A DNA stretch of 64,000 nt, taken from positions 3,844,001-3,908,000 of the forward strand of contig CP116670.1 in assembly GCA_028370155.1 (NCBI GenBank), read 5' to 3'. Under the pieces are notes generated by a model. It did no database searches. It was not told where the DNA came from and worked only from the letters and a program-made list of their open reading frames with translations. Shown piece by piece: positions 41,832 through 53,548 of the stretch; the first letter of the stretch is position 1; each line of letters starts with the position of its first letter. The DNA is from Arthrobacter sp. OVS8 (lineage in GTDB: Bacteria > Actinomycetota > Actinomycetes > Actinomycetales > Micrococcaceae). A program made the translations under genes and the position numbers.

Positions 41832-43576
41832 GTGGCCAGATTGCAGAGAACACGTGAAAGTGTTCACAAAAGTATTCGGACCGCAGCGGTACTGACGGTA
41901 ATGCTGGGGCTTGTCCCCGGAGTCGCCTCCTGCTCCGGGCCTCCAGCGCCGGACCCCTCGGGAAGTTCCGCAGCCCCCACCCAGACCGGATCCGCTAAGC
42001 AGCCGGCGAACCCGCCGGCGCCGTCCACGCCCGGAGCCGGCACGCCGGCCGCCTCATCCGCTGCTGCGACCCGGCCGCTCGGCTGGGGACCCCAGCAGCG
42101 GGACGCGGACGCCGCGGCCAGGGCTGTTGCCGCGATGACCCCCGAGGAGCGCGCGGGGCAGGTCCTGATGCCGTTCTACACGGGACTCGACCACAACGCC
42201 CACGCCGCGGTCATCGAACGCCTGCACCTGGCCGGCTCCATCATCATGGGCGACAACGTCCCGGGCACGCCGGATGGCAAGGTGGACACCGTAGCCATGC
42301 ACAGCGTGACCGGCCGGCTCCAGGCCGCGGCACGCGCCGGCGGCCGCAGCTGGCCGGGCCTGATCGGCGTCGACCAGGAAGGCGGGGTGGTGGCCCGGCT
42401 GCGGGCGCCGCTGACCGAATGGCCCGCCCCGATGAGCTACGGCGCGGCAGGCAGCGGACCGCTGGCCGCCGACGCCGGCCGGGCCATGGCCTCTGAACTG
42501 GCCGCCCTCGGCTTCAACACCAACTTCGCCCCGACCACCGACGTCACCATGGGCCCCGCCGACCCGACCATCGGCGCCCGGTCCATGTCCGGAAACGCCA
42601 AACACGCGTCCGGCTTCGGCGTTGCCTTCTCGCAGGGAATGCTGGCCGCCGGGCTGCTGCCGGCCGCGAAGCACTTTCCCGGCCACGGCTCGGTCAGCGT
42701 GGATTCCCACGCCAGGCTGCCCGTCCAGGGCGCCAGCCTCGCCCAGCTCCGCGCGAAGGACCTGTTGCCCTTCCAGGCCGCCATCGACGCCGGACTGCCG
42801 ATGGTCATGGCCGGCCACATCGCCGTGCCGGCACTCGAGCCCGGCGTCCCGGCGTCGGTGTCCAAGCCGGCCTACGCGGAACTGCGCAGGATGGGGTTCG
42901 ACGGCGTGGCCGTCACCGACGCGCTCAACATGGGCGCCATCCAGAAACAGTATCCCCACGACTCCGCCGCGCCGCTGGCCCTCGCCGCGGGCGCCGACCT
43001 GCTGCTGATGCCCTCGAACGTGGAGTCGGCCCATGCCGCCATCATCCGCGCCCTCAACAACGGGACGCTGCCGCCCGAACGGCTCGCCGAGGCGGCGCAG
43101 CGCGTCGTCACCATGATGATCTGGCGGGGCCGTGCCGGTGCAAAACCGGGAACGGACCCCGGCAGCGGCGCCGAAATGTCACACAAGGTCTCCAAAGCGG
43201 CCATCACCGTGCTGTCCGGGCCCTGCGACGGGCCGATCGTGCCGCCAGCGTCCGCGTGACGGGCGGCTCCGCCCAGGACCGGTCACGCTTCGCCGCCTCC
43301 GCCCGGAACGCCGGGATCGGCATCGGCGAGGGCCCGCTCGTTTCGCTGATCGGCTCCGGCGGCGCACCGGCCAAGCCGGGGACGGCCGACGTCGCAGTGG
43401 CCCTGGACGCCCCGTGGCAGCTGGCGAGCTCCCGGGCCCCCGCCAAAATCGCCGTCTACGGCCGCAGCCCGGGCGCATTCGACGCGCTGGCCGCCGTCCT
43501 TGCCGGGCACGCCAAGGCCCCCGGAAAGCTTCCAGTCGCCGTCGGGTCACAGCCGCCGGGGACCGGCTGCGGCTAA
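41832..43576 (+). CDS. GH3 beta-N-acetylhexosaminidase, lipoprotein (one apparent frameshift)
   Basis: NagZ-like exo-enzyme that removes GlcNAc from muropeptides. Lipoprotein signal VLTVMLGLVPGVASC, then a Pro/Thr/Ser-rich linker of about 40 residues. GH3 catalytic motifs: GVDQEGGVVARL, NTNFAPTTDV, KHFPGHGSVSVDSHARLP (catalytic His dyad) and VAVTDALNMGAI (nucleophile Asp). A second domain follows, restored by one base near 43239-43243 (reading GPIV then SVRVTGGSAQDR), for 581 residues in total. Two-domain layout as in Gram-positive NagZ. Extracellular recycling of wall sugars is the likely role. Confidence 0.87.
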
Positions 43577-43616
43577 CACAGCGGGCAGGGCTGGTATTTA
43601 TCGGGTCTGGCGTTTA

Positions 43617-44442
43617 ATGGAGGTGCCCATCCTGAATAAAGACATGACCCTCTGCATCTCGCTCTCGGCCCGGCCGAGCAACAACGGGACCCGCTTCCAC
43701 AACCACCTGTATGAACAGCTCGGCCTGAACTGGATCTACAAGGCCTTCGCCCCCACGGACCTCGCCCAGGCGATCGCCGGCGTGCGCGGCCTCGGAATCC
43801 GCGGCTGCGCCGTGTCGATGCCGTACAAGGAAGACGTCATCGCCCTGGTGGATGTGATGGACCCGTCCGCGAAAGCCATCGATTCGGTCAACACCATCGT
43901 CAACGACGGCGGCACGCTCACCGCGTACAACACCGACTACACGGCGATCGAGCAATTGCTGCAGCGCAACGCCGTGCCCTCGTCGTACTCGGTGCTTCTG
44001 AGGGGCGCCGGCGGCATGGCGAAAGCCACGGCCGCCGCCCTGCGCGACGCCGGCTTCCGGGACGTCACGGTGATCGCACGCAACGAGGAAGCGGGGCGGG
44101 CGCTGGCCGGGCTCTACGGATTCGCCTGGCGCGCCGACGTCGATCCGTCCAGCGCCGCGGACATGATCATCAACGTGACACCTATTGGTATGGCAGGGGA
44201 GCGGAGGCCGAAACACTGTCCTTCCCGCAGGCCGTCATCGACGCCGCGAAGGTGGTGTTCGACGTCGTGGCGCTGCCGGCCGAGACGCCCTCATCAAGGC
44301 CGCCCGGGCGGCAGGCAAGACCGTGATCACCGGCGCGGAGGTGGCGACCATCCAAGCCCTCGAGCAGTTCGTCCTGTACACCGGGATCCGGCCCAGCGAC
44401 GAGCAGGTCCGGGCGGCCGAGGACTTCATGCGGGCCCAGTAG
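43617..44442 (+). CDS. Shikimate dehydrogenase-like protein (two apparent frameshifts)
   Basis: AroE-superfamily oxidoreductase. The shikimate-contacting Lys and Asp are present (CAVSMPYKEDVIALVD, NTDYTAIEQLL) and the nucleotide-binding turn is LLRGAGGMAKATAAAL, but the usual GxPxxHSxSPxxHN start is replaced by LSARPSNNGTRFHNHLY. That fits the AroE-like (SdhL) side branch better than the main biosynthetic enzyme, so I give no gene symbol. Breaks are G run 44196-44199 and CCC 44288-44290; repaired length is 275. A GTG 6 bases inside, or the later Met of MTLCISL, are other possible starts. Confidence 0.78.
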
Positions 44443-44498
44443 CCGTCCGGGCACCCCCGACTCCGGCAGCCCGGAACTCTGGTATTCGGAGAGCGTGC

Positions 44499-45729
44499 CT
44501 AGACCGGTTCCACCGAAATAGCCACCCGCTCCTCGCCGATCCTGGTGAGGACCAGGGTGGCCGTTTTCTTGCCCTTGCCCTTGCCTGCCCCGATTTTCCC
44601 TCCGGGTAGGAGCTGCTTGCGGAGCTCCTCCGGGGTCACGGACGTGCCGCGCTTCTTGATGTCCAGCACCCCGATGCCCTGGTCCTTGACCCAGGCCTTG
44701 AGCGCCTTGACGTTGTACGGCATCACGTCCAGCACCTTGTACGCCCGGGCAAAGGGGTGTCCCGCAGTTCCGGGGCGCAGATGTAGGCGATGTGCTCATC
44801 CACGAGGTGCCCGCCCAGCTGGAGTGCGACGTCGGCCACCAGGCCGGCGCGGATGATGGCGCCGTCCGGCTCGTAGAGGTACCCCTCGACCGGCCCCACC
44901 GGGGCGGCCGGGCCGCCGTCGAAGTCCTCGGCGCTGGTCAGCTCCGCGGCGCCGCCGGGGCCGAGCAGCAGGGCAGCCCGCCGGATCCCCGGACGCCTCA
45001 CCGCGTTGAACCACAACGCCACTTCGGTGACGTCCCCGCCCACCGACACCCACTGGGCTTCGCAGTCCTTGGGCACCGAATCGTGGGGCATGCCCGGGCC
45101 CATCTTCACCCCCACGGCCAGGCCGGCGGCGGCCAGCGACTCGACGAAGGACAGCGGCGGGGAGAAATCCTCCGGATCCCAGAGCCGCTTTGTGCCCGAG
45201 GTGGAAGTGGTCCGGCGCGCCGGGTCCAGCCAGACCCCGTCCACCCCGTCGAGGGCAACCGTGGTCGCATCGGAATGGACCACGGTGGCGTTCCGGAACG
45301 GGATGAGGTTCATCATGGCGCAGGCCGCGGTGGTCTCGTCCATTTCCACGGCCGTGACCGTGATGTCCAAGGAAGCGAGCGCCATGGCGTCGGCGCCGAG
45401 GCCGCAGCCCAGATCCGCCACATGCCGCACGCCGGCTTCCGCGAAGCGCTGGGCGTGCCGGGCCGCCACGGTGAGCCGGGTGGCCTGCTCCAGGCCCGCC
45501 TGGGTGAAGATCATCTGCCGGGCGAACTCGCCGAACTTGGCCTCGGCCTTGGTCCGCAGCCGCGACTGGGTGAGGACGGCGGAGACCAGCTCGGGGAGTG
45601 TCCGGCCTTGCGGAGAGACGCATTGAGCCTGAACGCCTCGTCCTCGCGGTAGGGGCCCAGCGACGCCAGCAGCTCCCAACCTTCGGGGTTCAGAAGCGGG
45701 GCGATCTGGTCCTGCGGTGCGTCAGCCAT
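44499..45729 (-). CDS. SAM-dependent methyltransferase with THUMP-like C-terminal domain (two apparent frameshifts)
   Basis: Class I methyltransferase, probably acting on nucleic acid. SAM-binding motif HVADLGCGLGADAMALASL, then VTAVEMDETTAACAM, VWLDPARRTTSTSG and SPPLSFVESLAAAGLAVGVKMGPGM. The C-terminal part (RAYKVLDVMPYNVKALKAWV, LDIKKRGTSVTPEELRKQL) is the THUMP-like domain. Breaks are G runs 45593-45596 (restores HSPELVSAVLTQSRLRTKAEAKFG) and 44754-44757 (restores RDTPFARAYKVLD). 410 residues. Divergent from a small membrane-protein gene, each with its own close -10 box. Target RNA unknown. Confidence 0.83.
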
Positions 45730-45736
45730 GGGAACA

Positions 45737-45742
45737 AGCCTA
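45737..45742 (-). promoter_or_regulatory. -10 box of probable leaderless methyltransferase promoter
   Basis: TAGGCT (minus strand) ends 7 bases before the methyltransferase ATG. Confidence 0.5.
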
Positions 45743-45773
45743 GTTCAGCGCGCGGTTGCAGCTGCGCGCCCGA

Positions 45774-45779
45774 TAGGGT
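45774..45779 (+). promoter_or_regulatory. -10 box of probable leaderless small membrane-protein promoter
   Basis: TAGGGT ends 7 bases before the ATG at 45787, divergent from the methyltransferase promoter. Confidence 0.5.
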
Positions 45780-45786
45780 TGACGGC

Positions 45787-46218
45787 ATGGAATACAGCAG
45801 CACGGCAAACAGCGGCACCGACGAAAACTACCCGGAGGACGGCGCCGCGCAGCAGGACAGCGACGGGGAACGTCCCGCCCGGCAGGGACTCGCCCGCTAC
45901 GCCCGGCCGGCGCTGGTCGCGGGCGCCGTCATCGCCGTCGTCTGCGCCGCACTCCTGGTCATCATCTTCTTCCTCGACTCCTTCAACGCCACCGTATATT
46001 CCGTCGGCGGCAAGGACGTCACGGACGCCACGGACGAGGCGAAGGCCATCCGCGACAGCTACGCGGCCGCCCGCATCGGCGGCATCGTCTTCCTGATCAC
46101 GGGGATCGTGCTGGCCGCCGCCGGAGGACTGCTGCTGTACCGGCACCGGAACGAACCCGGCTCCGACGACGAGGACAACGGCGAGGACGTGGACTTCGCG
46201 GACCTCGGCGGGCGGTAA
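45787..46218 (+). CDS. Small membrane protein of unknown function
   Basis: 143 residues, not recognised. Polar, acidic N-terminus of about 40 residues; membrane segment 1 is VAGAVIAVVCAALLVIIFFL; an outside loop of about 45 residues (VGGKDVTDATDEAKAIRDSY); segment 2 is GGIVFLITGIVLAAAGGLLL; the tail is very acidic (GSDDEDNGEDVDFADLGG). Both ends are predicted to face the cytoplasm. It lies directly upstream of the heat-shock promoter of groES, but has its own promoter, so a link is not implied. Confidence 0.7.
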   Translation: MEYSSTANSGTDENYPEDGAAQQDSDGERPARQGLARYARPALVAGAVIAVVCAALLVIIFFLDSFNATVYSVGGKDVTDATDEAKAIRDSYAAARIGGIVFLITGIVLAAAGGLLLYRHRNEPGSDDEDNGEDVDFADLGGR

Positions 46219-46260
46219 CAAGCCCCCGCTGCAGCCCCGGAGTCCACCGGGAGCGAATTT

Positions 46261-46287
46261 CTGGCACTCGCCTTGACCGAGTGCTAA
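46261..46287 (+). promoter_or_regulatory. CIRCE-like operator 1 of groES-groEL
   Basis: CTGGCACTC, 9 bases, GAGTGCTAA: the right half is perfect, the left has two mismatches to TTAGCACTC. A possible -35 element TTGACC (46273-46278) lies inside it, so a bound HrcA repressor would block the promoter. Confidence 0.8.
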
Positions 46288-46307
46288 CTACTTACATAGA
46301 GTCGTCA

Positions 46308-46334
46308 TTAGCACTCTCCCTAGGAGGGTGCTAA
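46308..46334 (+). promoter_or_regulatory. CIRCE operator 2 of groES-groEL
   Basis: TTAGCACTC, 9 bases, GGGTGCTAA: perfect left half and one mismatch on the right. The second HrcA site, 20 bases after the first and 109 bases before groES. No hrcA gene is in this window. Confidence 0.92.
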
Positions 46335-46442
46335 CACCTGAAGCTTCACAGCCAGGCGGCTGCCGGCACCGCGACGACGGTCTGTACGCCTTGGCACCAC
46401 AGCTTTAAAGTCCACGAATTTGCTGACGAATAGGAGAGGTCC

Positions 46443-46739
46443 TTGTCGGTCTCTATTAAGCCTCTTGAGGATCGTATTGTTGTCCGCCCGCTCGAAGCCG
46501 AGCAGACCACGGCTTCAGGCCTGGTTATCCCGGACTCCGCGCAGGAAAAGCCGCAGGAAGGCGAAGTTGTCGCAGTAGGCCCCGGCCGCTTTGACGACAA
46601 CGGCAACCGCGTCCCGATCGACGTCACCGTTGGCGACGTCGTCATCTACTCCAAGTACGGCGGAACTGAAGTCAAGACCGGCGGCACCGAGTACCTCGTG
46701 CTGTCCGCCCGCGACGTCCTGGCGATCGTCGTAAAGTAA
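46443..46739 (+). CDS. groES: Co-chaperonin GroES
   Basis: Lid of the GroEL folding chamber. 98 residues, intact. SIKPLEDRIVVRPLEAEQTTASGLVIP (mobile loop), then GEVVAVGPGR and GDVVIYSKYGGTEVK. TTG start with GGAGAGG well spaced upstream. Under two CIRCE elements, so expected to be HrcA-repressed and heat-induced. groEL follows 76 bases later. Confidence 0.97.
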   Translation: MSVSIKPLEDRIVVRPLEAEQTTASGLVIPDSAQEKPQEGEVVAVGPGRFDDNGNRVPIDVTVGDVVIYSKYGGTEVKTGGTEYLVLSARDVLAIVVK

Positions 46740-46815
46740 CTCTCTTGGACCCCGCGCCGCCGATCCTTCTTTGACGGGTCAGTTGCGCGGGGTTCTGTCT
46801 TGAAAGGACAAAACC

Positions 46816-48425
<1,610 letters not shown>

Positions 48426-48444
48426 TATCAACCGCTGCAGTCAG

Positions 48445-48472
48445 GGCCGGTCCGGCGTCCGCCGGGCCGGCC
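48445..48472 (+). terminator. Terminator after groEL
   Basis: Arms GGCCGGTCCGGC and GCCGGGCCGGCC (one G-U pair) with a GTCC loop, followed by TTTCT, 20 bases past the groEL stop and before a convergent gene. Confidence 0.75.
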
Positions 48473-48553
48473 TTTCTGTGCCCTCTTGCGGTGTGCGTGT
48501 TTTGGACGCTGCCCAAGGCAGAACTGCCCCGCGCCGTCCGGCGCGATGCGGGC

Positions 48554-49522
48554 TTAGCGCTGCGTCCGCAACGCCATCCGCTTCAAGCGCGACGCCGCGG
48601 CGTCCGGCAGCCGCTTGGTGATGAGGCGGTAGAAGAGCAGGACTGAAACCGCCGCGGCCACGATGCCCAGCAGGTTCAGGGCCAGTTGGAGGGCGGAACC
48701 GGCCGCCTTCTCAAACTCTCCCAGCACCAGCGCCACGGCCACGAAACCGGCCGCGGGCACCGTGGTCACGGAGATAAAAACGCCGGTCAGGGCGGCGGAA
48801 CGCCGGCTGATCACGGACAGCATCCCGGCGATGCCGGCGAGTACAGCGACAATCAGCGAGTACGGGCCCGGGTGGTAGATGAAATCCGCGGCGGAGCCCC
48901 GGTCCAGGACATCGGCGGGGAACAGGCCCAGCGGCACGGAGAGCCACGCCGTGAAGGCCGCTGCCAGCATCGCCACCGGGAAGCCGACGCCGAGGGCCAG
49001 CGCCGCGCGGCGGCCCAGCTTCCATTGCTGCTGCACCAGAGCCACGGCCAGGGCCGCCAGCGGGCCGAACTCCGGGCCGACAGCCATCGCGCCGACGATC
49101 AGGATCGTCGAATCCGTGACAATACCGATGGCCACGAGCTGCGTCGCCAGGACCAGGAACGCCAGGAAGCTCCACGTCAGCCGGGAGTCTTCCCCGGTCT
49201 GCCGGGACACTTCGTCCCAGATCACGGCGTCGGCACCTTCGCCGGGCGCCTCCGCGGTGGCCTTGTCCGCCCGGTCGGAGAGCACCAGATCGGGCATGGT
49301 GACCGACATCGAGCCCTGTTCCTGGACATTGAGGGCGTGGAGTTTTTCCACCAGGCGTTCCACCGACTCCCGCGCCAGCAGGACGTGGATGACGTCCCCC
49401 GGCGGCACAACGGACGCGCCCTGCTGGCGGGAAACTTCCGCAACGCCAAGCTCGCCGGTGGAACATTCCATCACGGCGTCGGACAACGTTTCCGGAACAC
49501 AAATGCGCAGCTGTGCGATCAC
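48554..49522 (-). CDS. DUF389 membrane protein
   Basis: 322 residues, intact. The N-terminal 80 residues form a small soluble domain (IAQLRICVPETLSDAVMEC, PPGDVIHVLLARESVERLVEKL); then six or so membrane segments with the DUF389 signature ILIVGAMAVGPEFGPLAALAVALVQ and VTTVPAAGFVAVALVLGE. Family widespread, function not established. Start with GGAGG upstream. Convergent with groEL. Confidence 0.88.
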   Translation of the reverse strand: MIAQLRICVPETLSDAVMECSTGELGVAEVSRQQGASVVPPGDVIHVLLARESVERLVEKLHALNVQEQGSMSVTMPDLVLSDRADKATAEAPGEGADAVIWDEVSRQTGEDSRLTWSFLAFLVLATQLVAIGIVTDSTILIVGAMAVGPEFGPLAALAVALVQQQWKLGRRAALALGVGFPVAMLAAAFTAWLSVPLGLFPADVLDRGSAADFIYHPGPYSLIVAVLAGIAGMLSVISRRSAALTGVFISVTTVPAAGFVAVALVLGEFEKAAGSALQLALNLLGIVAAAVSVLLFYRLITKRLPDAAASRLKRMALRTQR

Positions 49523-49668
49523 GATGCGGCCTCCTCAGACTCGTTACAGGGTAGCCTCCGGAGCCTTTGACACCGGGCGGTGAAGCCGCCCCGGCGCCGC
49601 TGTGATTGGCCAGACAAGTCACAGATCGGTAACATTAATGCTTTGGAATCGGCCTGAAGGGGCTTCTT

Positions 49669-51750
49669 GTGTCGAACGTGCGAACCATAGCCAGCCCGCT
49701 AGCGGCGGACGCAGGTTCTCAGGCGCGCGCAAAATCAAGCTACCGTCCCGAAGTCCAGGGCCTGCGCGCCCTCGCGGTCCTGATGGTGGTGACCTACCAC
49801 GTGTGGCTCGGCCGGGTGTCCGGCGGCGTCGACATCTTCCTGCTCATCTCCGCGTTCCTCATGACACTCAGCTTCGCCCGCAAGGTGGAGGGCGGCAAAC
49901 CCCTGCGCTTGGCCAGCCACTGGCTCCACCTGCTCAAGCGGCTGCTTCCCGCCGTCGTTGTGGTGATCCTCGGTGTCCTGACCGGCACCCGGCTGATCCT
50001 GCCCCAGAGCCGCTGGCCGGACGTGCTGGACCAGGCCTGGGCCTCGCTGCTGTACCGGCAGAACTGGCTCCTGGCGGACACCGCCGTCGACTATTACGCG
50101 CAGGACCACTCAGGTGCCAGCCCGCTGCAGCACTTCTGGTCGCTGTCCATCCAGGGCCAGGTCTTCCTGCTTTGGCCGCTGGTGTTCGCCGGCGCAGCCC
50201 TGCTGAAGCGCGTCCTGCGCCGCTGGACCGCAGTGGACGAGCGCGTGAGCTACGCCGCCCTGCTGGCCGCGGCGTTCGGCGCGATTTTCGTGGCCTCGCT
50301 GGTTTTCTCCATTGAGCAGACCGCCACCAACCAGGCCTACGCCTACTTCGACACCCGCACCCGGCTCTGGGAATTCGCCCTCGGGTCGCTGCTGGCGCTC
50401 GCGCTGCCGCACCTCAACCCCGGCAAAACCTTGCGGGTCATCCTCGGCTGGACCGGCCTCGCCGCGATGCTCTCCTGCGGACTGCTGCTCACCGTGGACC
50501 GGTCCTTCCCCGGCTTCATCGCGCTCTGGCCGACGCTGGCAGCGGCGGCCATCATCGTGGCCGGGCAAAGCGGCAGCCGCTTCGGAGTGGACCGTTTCCT
50601 GACCTGGAAGCCGCTCGTGGCGCTCGGGGACAACTCCTACGCCCTGTACCTCTGGCACTGGCCGCTGCTGGTGCTGGCCCTCGCCGCGACGGGCATCACC
50701 GCCCCGAACCTGGTCCAGGGCCTGGCGATTGTCGCCGCCTCGATCGTGCTGGCCGTGCTGACCACCCGGTTCGTGGAGAAGCCGCTGCGCGAGTGGCACT
50801 GGCCCCAGGGCCGTGCCTGGCGCACCGCCGTCGTCATCGCGGCGTGCGGCGCACTCCTGGCCGGGCCGGTGTCCGTGTGGCAGAGCAAGATGATGGCGGA
50901 TGAGGCCGCCGCCGCCGCGCAGCCGAGGGAACTGACCCCCGGCGCGGCCGCACTGAAACCCGAAAATGCCGGCAAGCCGACGCCGGAGGCCAAGATCATC
51001 CCGGCTCCTCTGGCAATGAAGAACGAATGGGCCGACATTGACGGGTTGTGCACGGACGAAAACGTCCCCAGCGATCCGCTTCTGGCGGGCTGCCTGCAGA
51101 ACAGCCGCCCGGATACCGTCACCAAACGCATTGTGGTGCTCGGCGACTCCCACGCCCAGCAGTACATGGCGGCGCTTGGCCCGATCGCCCGCAGCCACGG
51201 CTGGGAAGTCGTGGCCCTCCTGAAGGGCAACTGCCGCTTCGGCGGGGAGTCCCCGGACCGCGACGCCGAGTGCAACGCCTTCAACAAGGCCAGCGCCCAG
51301 TACGTTTTGGACCACAAACCAGACGCGGTCTTCACCGTCGCCTCACTGACGCACAAAGAGGCGCCCTTCGAAACCGAGGTGCCGCAGTACCTCGAGGGCA
51401 TCAAGCCGTTCACCAAGGCCGGCATGGAAGTGGTCGGTATCCGCGACAATCCGCGCTTCCACCTGAACATGCCCGAATGCGTCCAGAAGAACGGGCCGGA
51501 AGCCGCGGAGTGCAACGTGCCGCTGCAGGAGTCCCTCGCCGGGTCCTCGCCCCTGGACGCCTACCGGGGCAAGGTGCCCGGGCTGCACCTGATGGACCTG
51601 AGCGACTTCATCTGCGCCGACGGGATCTGCCCGGCCGTCGTCGGGAATGTCTACGTCTACAAGGACGACAACCATCTGACCAAGACGTATGTCCAGACCA
51701 TGATCCCCATGTTCGAAAAGCGGCTGCTCGCGGCCACCGGCTGGAAGTGA
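49669..51750 (+). CDS. OafA/YrhL-type acyltransferase with SGNH domain
   Basis: Membrane O-acyltransferase of the acyltransferase-3 family that probably acetylates a cell-surface polysaccharide. 693 residues, intact. EVQGLRALAVLMVVTYHVW (catalytic His), GGVDIFLLISAFLMTLSF, about ten membrane segments, NSYALYLWHWPLLVLAL and RFVEKPLREW. After a Pro/Ala linker comes an extracytoplasmic SGNH hydrolase-like domain with VVLGDSHAQQYMAALG (catalytic Ser) and YKDDNHLTKTYVQ (His). GTG start after AAGGGG. It stands alone, so its substrate cannot be told. Confidence 0.9.
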   Translation: MSNVRTIASPLAADAGSQARAKSSYRPEVQGLRALAVLMVVTYHVWLGRVSGGVDIFLLISAFLMTLSFARKVEGGKPLRLASHWLHLLKRLLPAVVVVILGVLTGTRLILPQSRWPDVLDQAWASLLYRQNWLLADTAVDYYAQDHSGASPLQHFWSLSIQGQVFLLWPLVFAGAALLKRVLRRWTAVDERVSYAALLAAAFGAIFVASLVFSIEQTATNQAYAYFDTRTRLWEFALGSLLALALPHLNPGKTLRVILGWTGLAAMLSCGLLLTVDRSFPGFIALWPTLAAAAIIVAGQSGSRFGVDRFLTWKPLVALGDNSYALYLWHWPLLVLALAATGITAPNLVQGLAIVAASIVLAVLTTRFVEKPLREWHWPQGRAWRTAVVIAACGALLAGPVSVWQSKMMADEAAAAAQPRELTPGAAALKPENAGKPTPEAKIIPAPLAMKNEWADIDGLCTDENVPSDPLLAGCLQNSRPDTVTKRIVVLGDSHAQQYMAALGPIARSHGWEVVALLKGNCRFGGESPDRDAECNAFNKASAQYVLDHKPDAVFTVASLTHKEAPFETEVPQYLEGIKPFTKAGMEVVGIRDNPRFHLNMPECVQKNGPEAAECNVPLQESLAGSSPLDAYRGKVPGLHLMDLSDFICADGICPAVVGNVYVYKDDNHLTKTYVQTMIPMFEKRLLAATGWK

Positions 51751-51823
51751 CGCGGAGGCGTCCCCAGGCCGGTGCCGTTGCTCACATTACCGCCCCGGAA
51801 TATGGGGATCGCCGCCAAGGTTC

Positions 51824-51871
51824 TAGTATTTATTCAACACTTCTGCACAGGCCATGCCCGTAATGACGGGC
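51824..51871 (+). promoter_or_regulatory. guaB promoter -10 and leader hairpin
   Basis: TAGTAT (51824-51829) is a good -10 box about 100 bases before guaB. A small stem GCCCGT-AATG-ACGGGC (51856-51871) follows in the predicted leader. No known purine riboswitch pattern is apparent to me. Confidence 0.45.
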
Positions 51872-51929
51872 TGGTCATCTGTTGCAATCCCTACCCGTGA
51901 ACCCCGTAACCAAGGTAAGAGGCGCACTC

Positions 51930-53440
51930 ATGACCCAGCCCGAACACAACCCCTTCGGCTTCATCGGACTGACGTATGACGACGTCCTGCTGCTGCCCGG
52001 CCACACCGATGTCATTCCCTCCGAGGCCGACACCTCCTCCCGGATCTCCAAGCGCATCTCGGTCCAGACGCCGCTGCTGTCCGCCGCGATGGACACCGTT
52101 ACCGAGTCGAGGATGGCGATTGCCATGGCACGACAGGGCGGCCTCGGCGTTGTGCACCGGAACCTCTCCATCGCCGACCAGGCGGACCAGGTGGACCGGG
52201 TCAAGCGCAGCGAATCCGGCATGATCACCAACCCGCTGACCATCGGCCCCGAAGCCACGTTGGCCGAGCTGGACGAAATCTGCTCGCACTACCGGGTCTC
52301 CGGCCTGCCAGTCGTGGACGAGGGCATGCGCCTGCTGGGCATCGTCACCAACCGCGACACCCGCTTCGTCCCCGAAGCGGACTTCCCGCTCCGCCTGGTC
52401 AGCGACGTCATGACCAAGATGCCCCTCGTCACGGGCCACGTCGGCATCAGCCGCGAGGAGGCCTCGCACAAGCTGGCCACCAACAAGATCGAAAAACTCC
52501 CGCTCGTTGACGAGCAGGGCCGCTCAAGGGCCTCATCACCACCAAGGACTTCACCAAGGCCGAGCAGTACCCGCTGGCCACCAAGGACGACGAGGGCCGG
52601 CTCCGGGTCGGCGCGGCCATCGGCTTCTTCGGCGACGGCTGGGAGCGGGCCATGGCCCTGATCGACGCCGGCGTGGATGCACTCTTCGTCGACACCGCCA
52701 ACGGGCACTCCCAGGGCGTCCTCGACATGATCCGCCGGCTGAAGTCCGATCCTGTGGCAGCGCACGTGGACATCATCGGTGGCCAGGCCGCCACCCGCGA
52801 AGGCGCCCAGGCGCTTATCGACGCCGGTGCCGACGGCATCAAGGTGGGCGTGGGTCCCGGCTCGATCTGCACCACCCGCGTGGTCGCCGGCGTCGGCGTC
52901 CCGCAGATCACCGCGATCTACGAATCCGCCAAGGCCGCCATTCCCGCCGGCGTGCCGCTGATCGCCGACGGCGGACTGCAGTACTCGGGCGACATCGGCA
53001 AAGCCCTGGTCGCCGGCGCGGACACCGTTATGCTCGGTTCCCTGCTGGCCGGCTGCGACGAGTCCCCGGGCGACCTGATCTTCGTCAACGGCAAGCAGTT
53101 CAAGCTGTACCGCGGCATGGGGTCCCTGGGCGCCATGCAGACCCGCGGGAAGAACACCTCCTACTCCAAGGACCGTTACTTCCAGGCTGACGTCTCCGGC
53201 GACGACAAGCTCATCCCGGAGGGCATCGAGGGCCGGGTGGCGTACCGCGGCCCGCTGGCCTCGGTGGCGTACCAGCTGGTCGGCGGCCTCCGCCAGACCA
53301 TGTTCTACACCGGCGCCCCGACCGTGCCGGAGCTCAAGGCCCGCGGCAAGTTCGTCCGGATCACGGCGGCCGGGCTGAAGGAGTCCCACCCGCACGACAT
53401 CCAGATGACAGTGGAGGCACCGAACTACGGTTCACGCTAA
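51930..53440 (+). CDS. guaB: IMP dehydrogenase (one apparent frameshift)
   Basis: Oxidises IMP to XMP, the committed step to GMP. FIGLTYDDVLLLPGHTDVIPSEADT; LLSAAMDTVTESRMAIAMARQGGLGVVHRNL; CBS domains (GLPVVDEGMRLLGIVTNRD); catalytic Cys loop GVGPGSICTTRVVAGVGVPQ; flap GMGSLGAMQ. One extra C at 52523 restores DEQGRLKGLITTKDFTKAEQYP and 503 residues. The guaA gene at the window end and guaB3 nearby belong to the same pathway. Confidence 0.96.
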
Positions 53441-53458
53441 GACCCTTTGCGAGGCGGA

Positions 53459-53523
53459 CCCAACTGACTCGCAGCAGGGGCCGTTTGGAGGCTCATAACG
53501 GCCCCTGCTGCGAGCTAGTTGGG
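53459..53523. repeat. Long intergenic hairpin between guaB and ABC exporter
   Basis: Inverted repeat with 27-base arms (25 of 27 paired; left arm starts CCCAACTGACTCGCAGCAGG) and an 11-base centre, 18 bases past the guaB stop. It may act as the guaB terminator, but length and lack of a T run make it look like a dispersed intergenic repeat. Confidence 0.75.
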
Positions 53524-53536
53524 CAGGGGCGTGTCC

Positions 53537-53542
53537 TAGGCT
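53537..53542 (+). promoter_or_regulatory. -10 box of probable leaderless ABC exporter promoter
   Basis: TAGGCT ends 6 bases before the ATG at 53549. GGAGG between them is too close to the ATG to be a normal ribosome-binding site. Confidence 0.5.
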
Positions 53543-53548
53543 GGAGGC

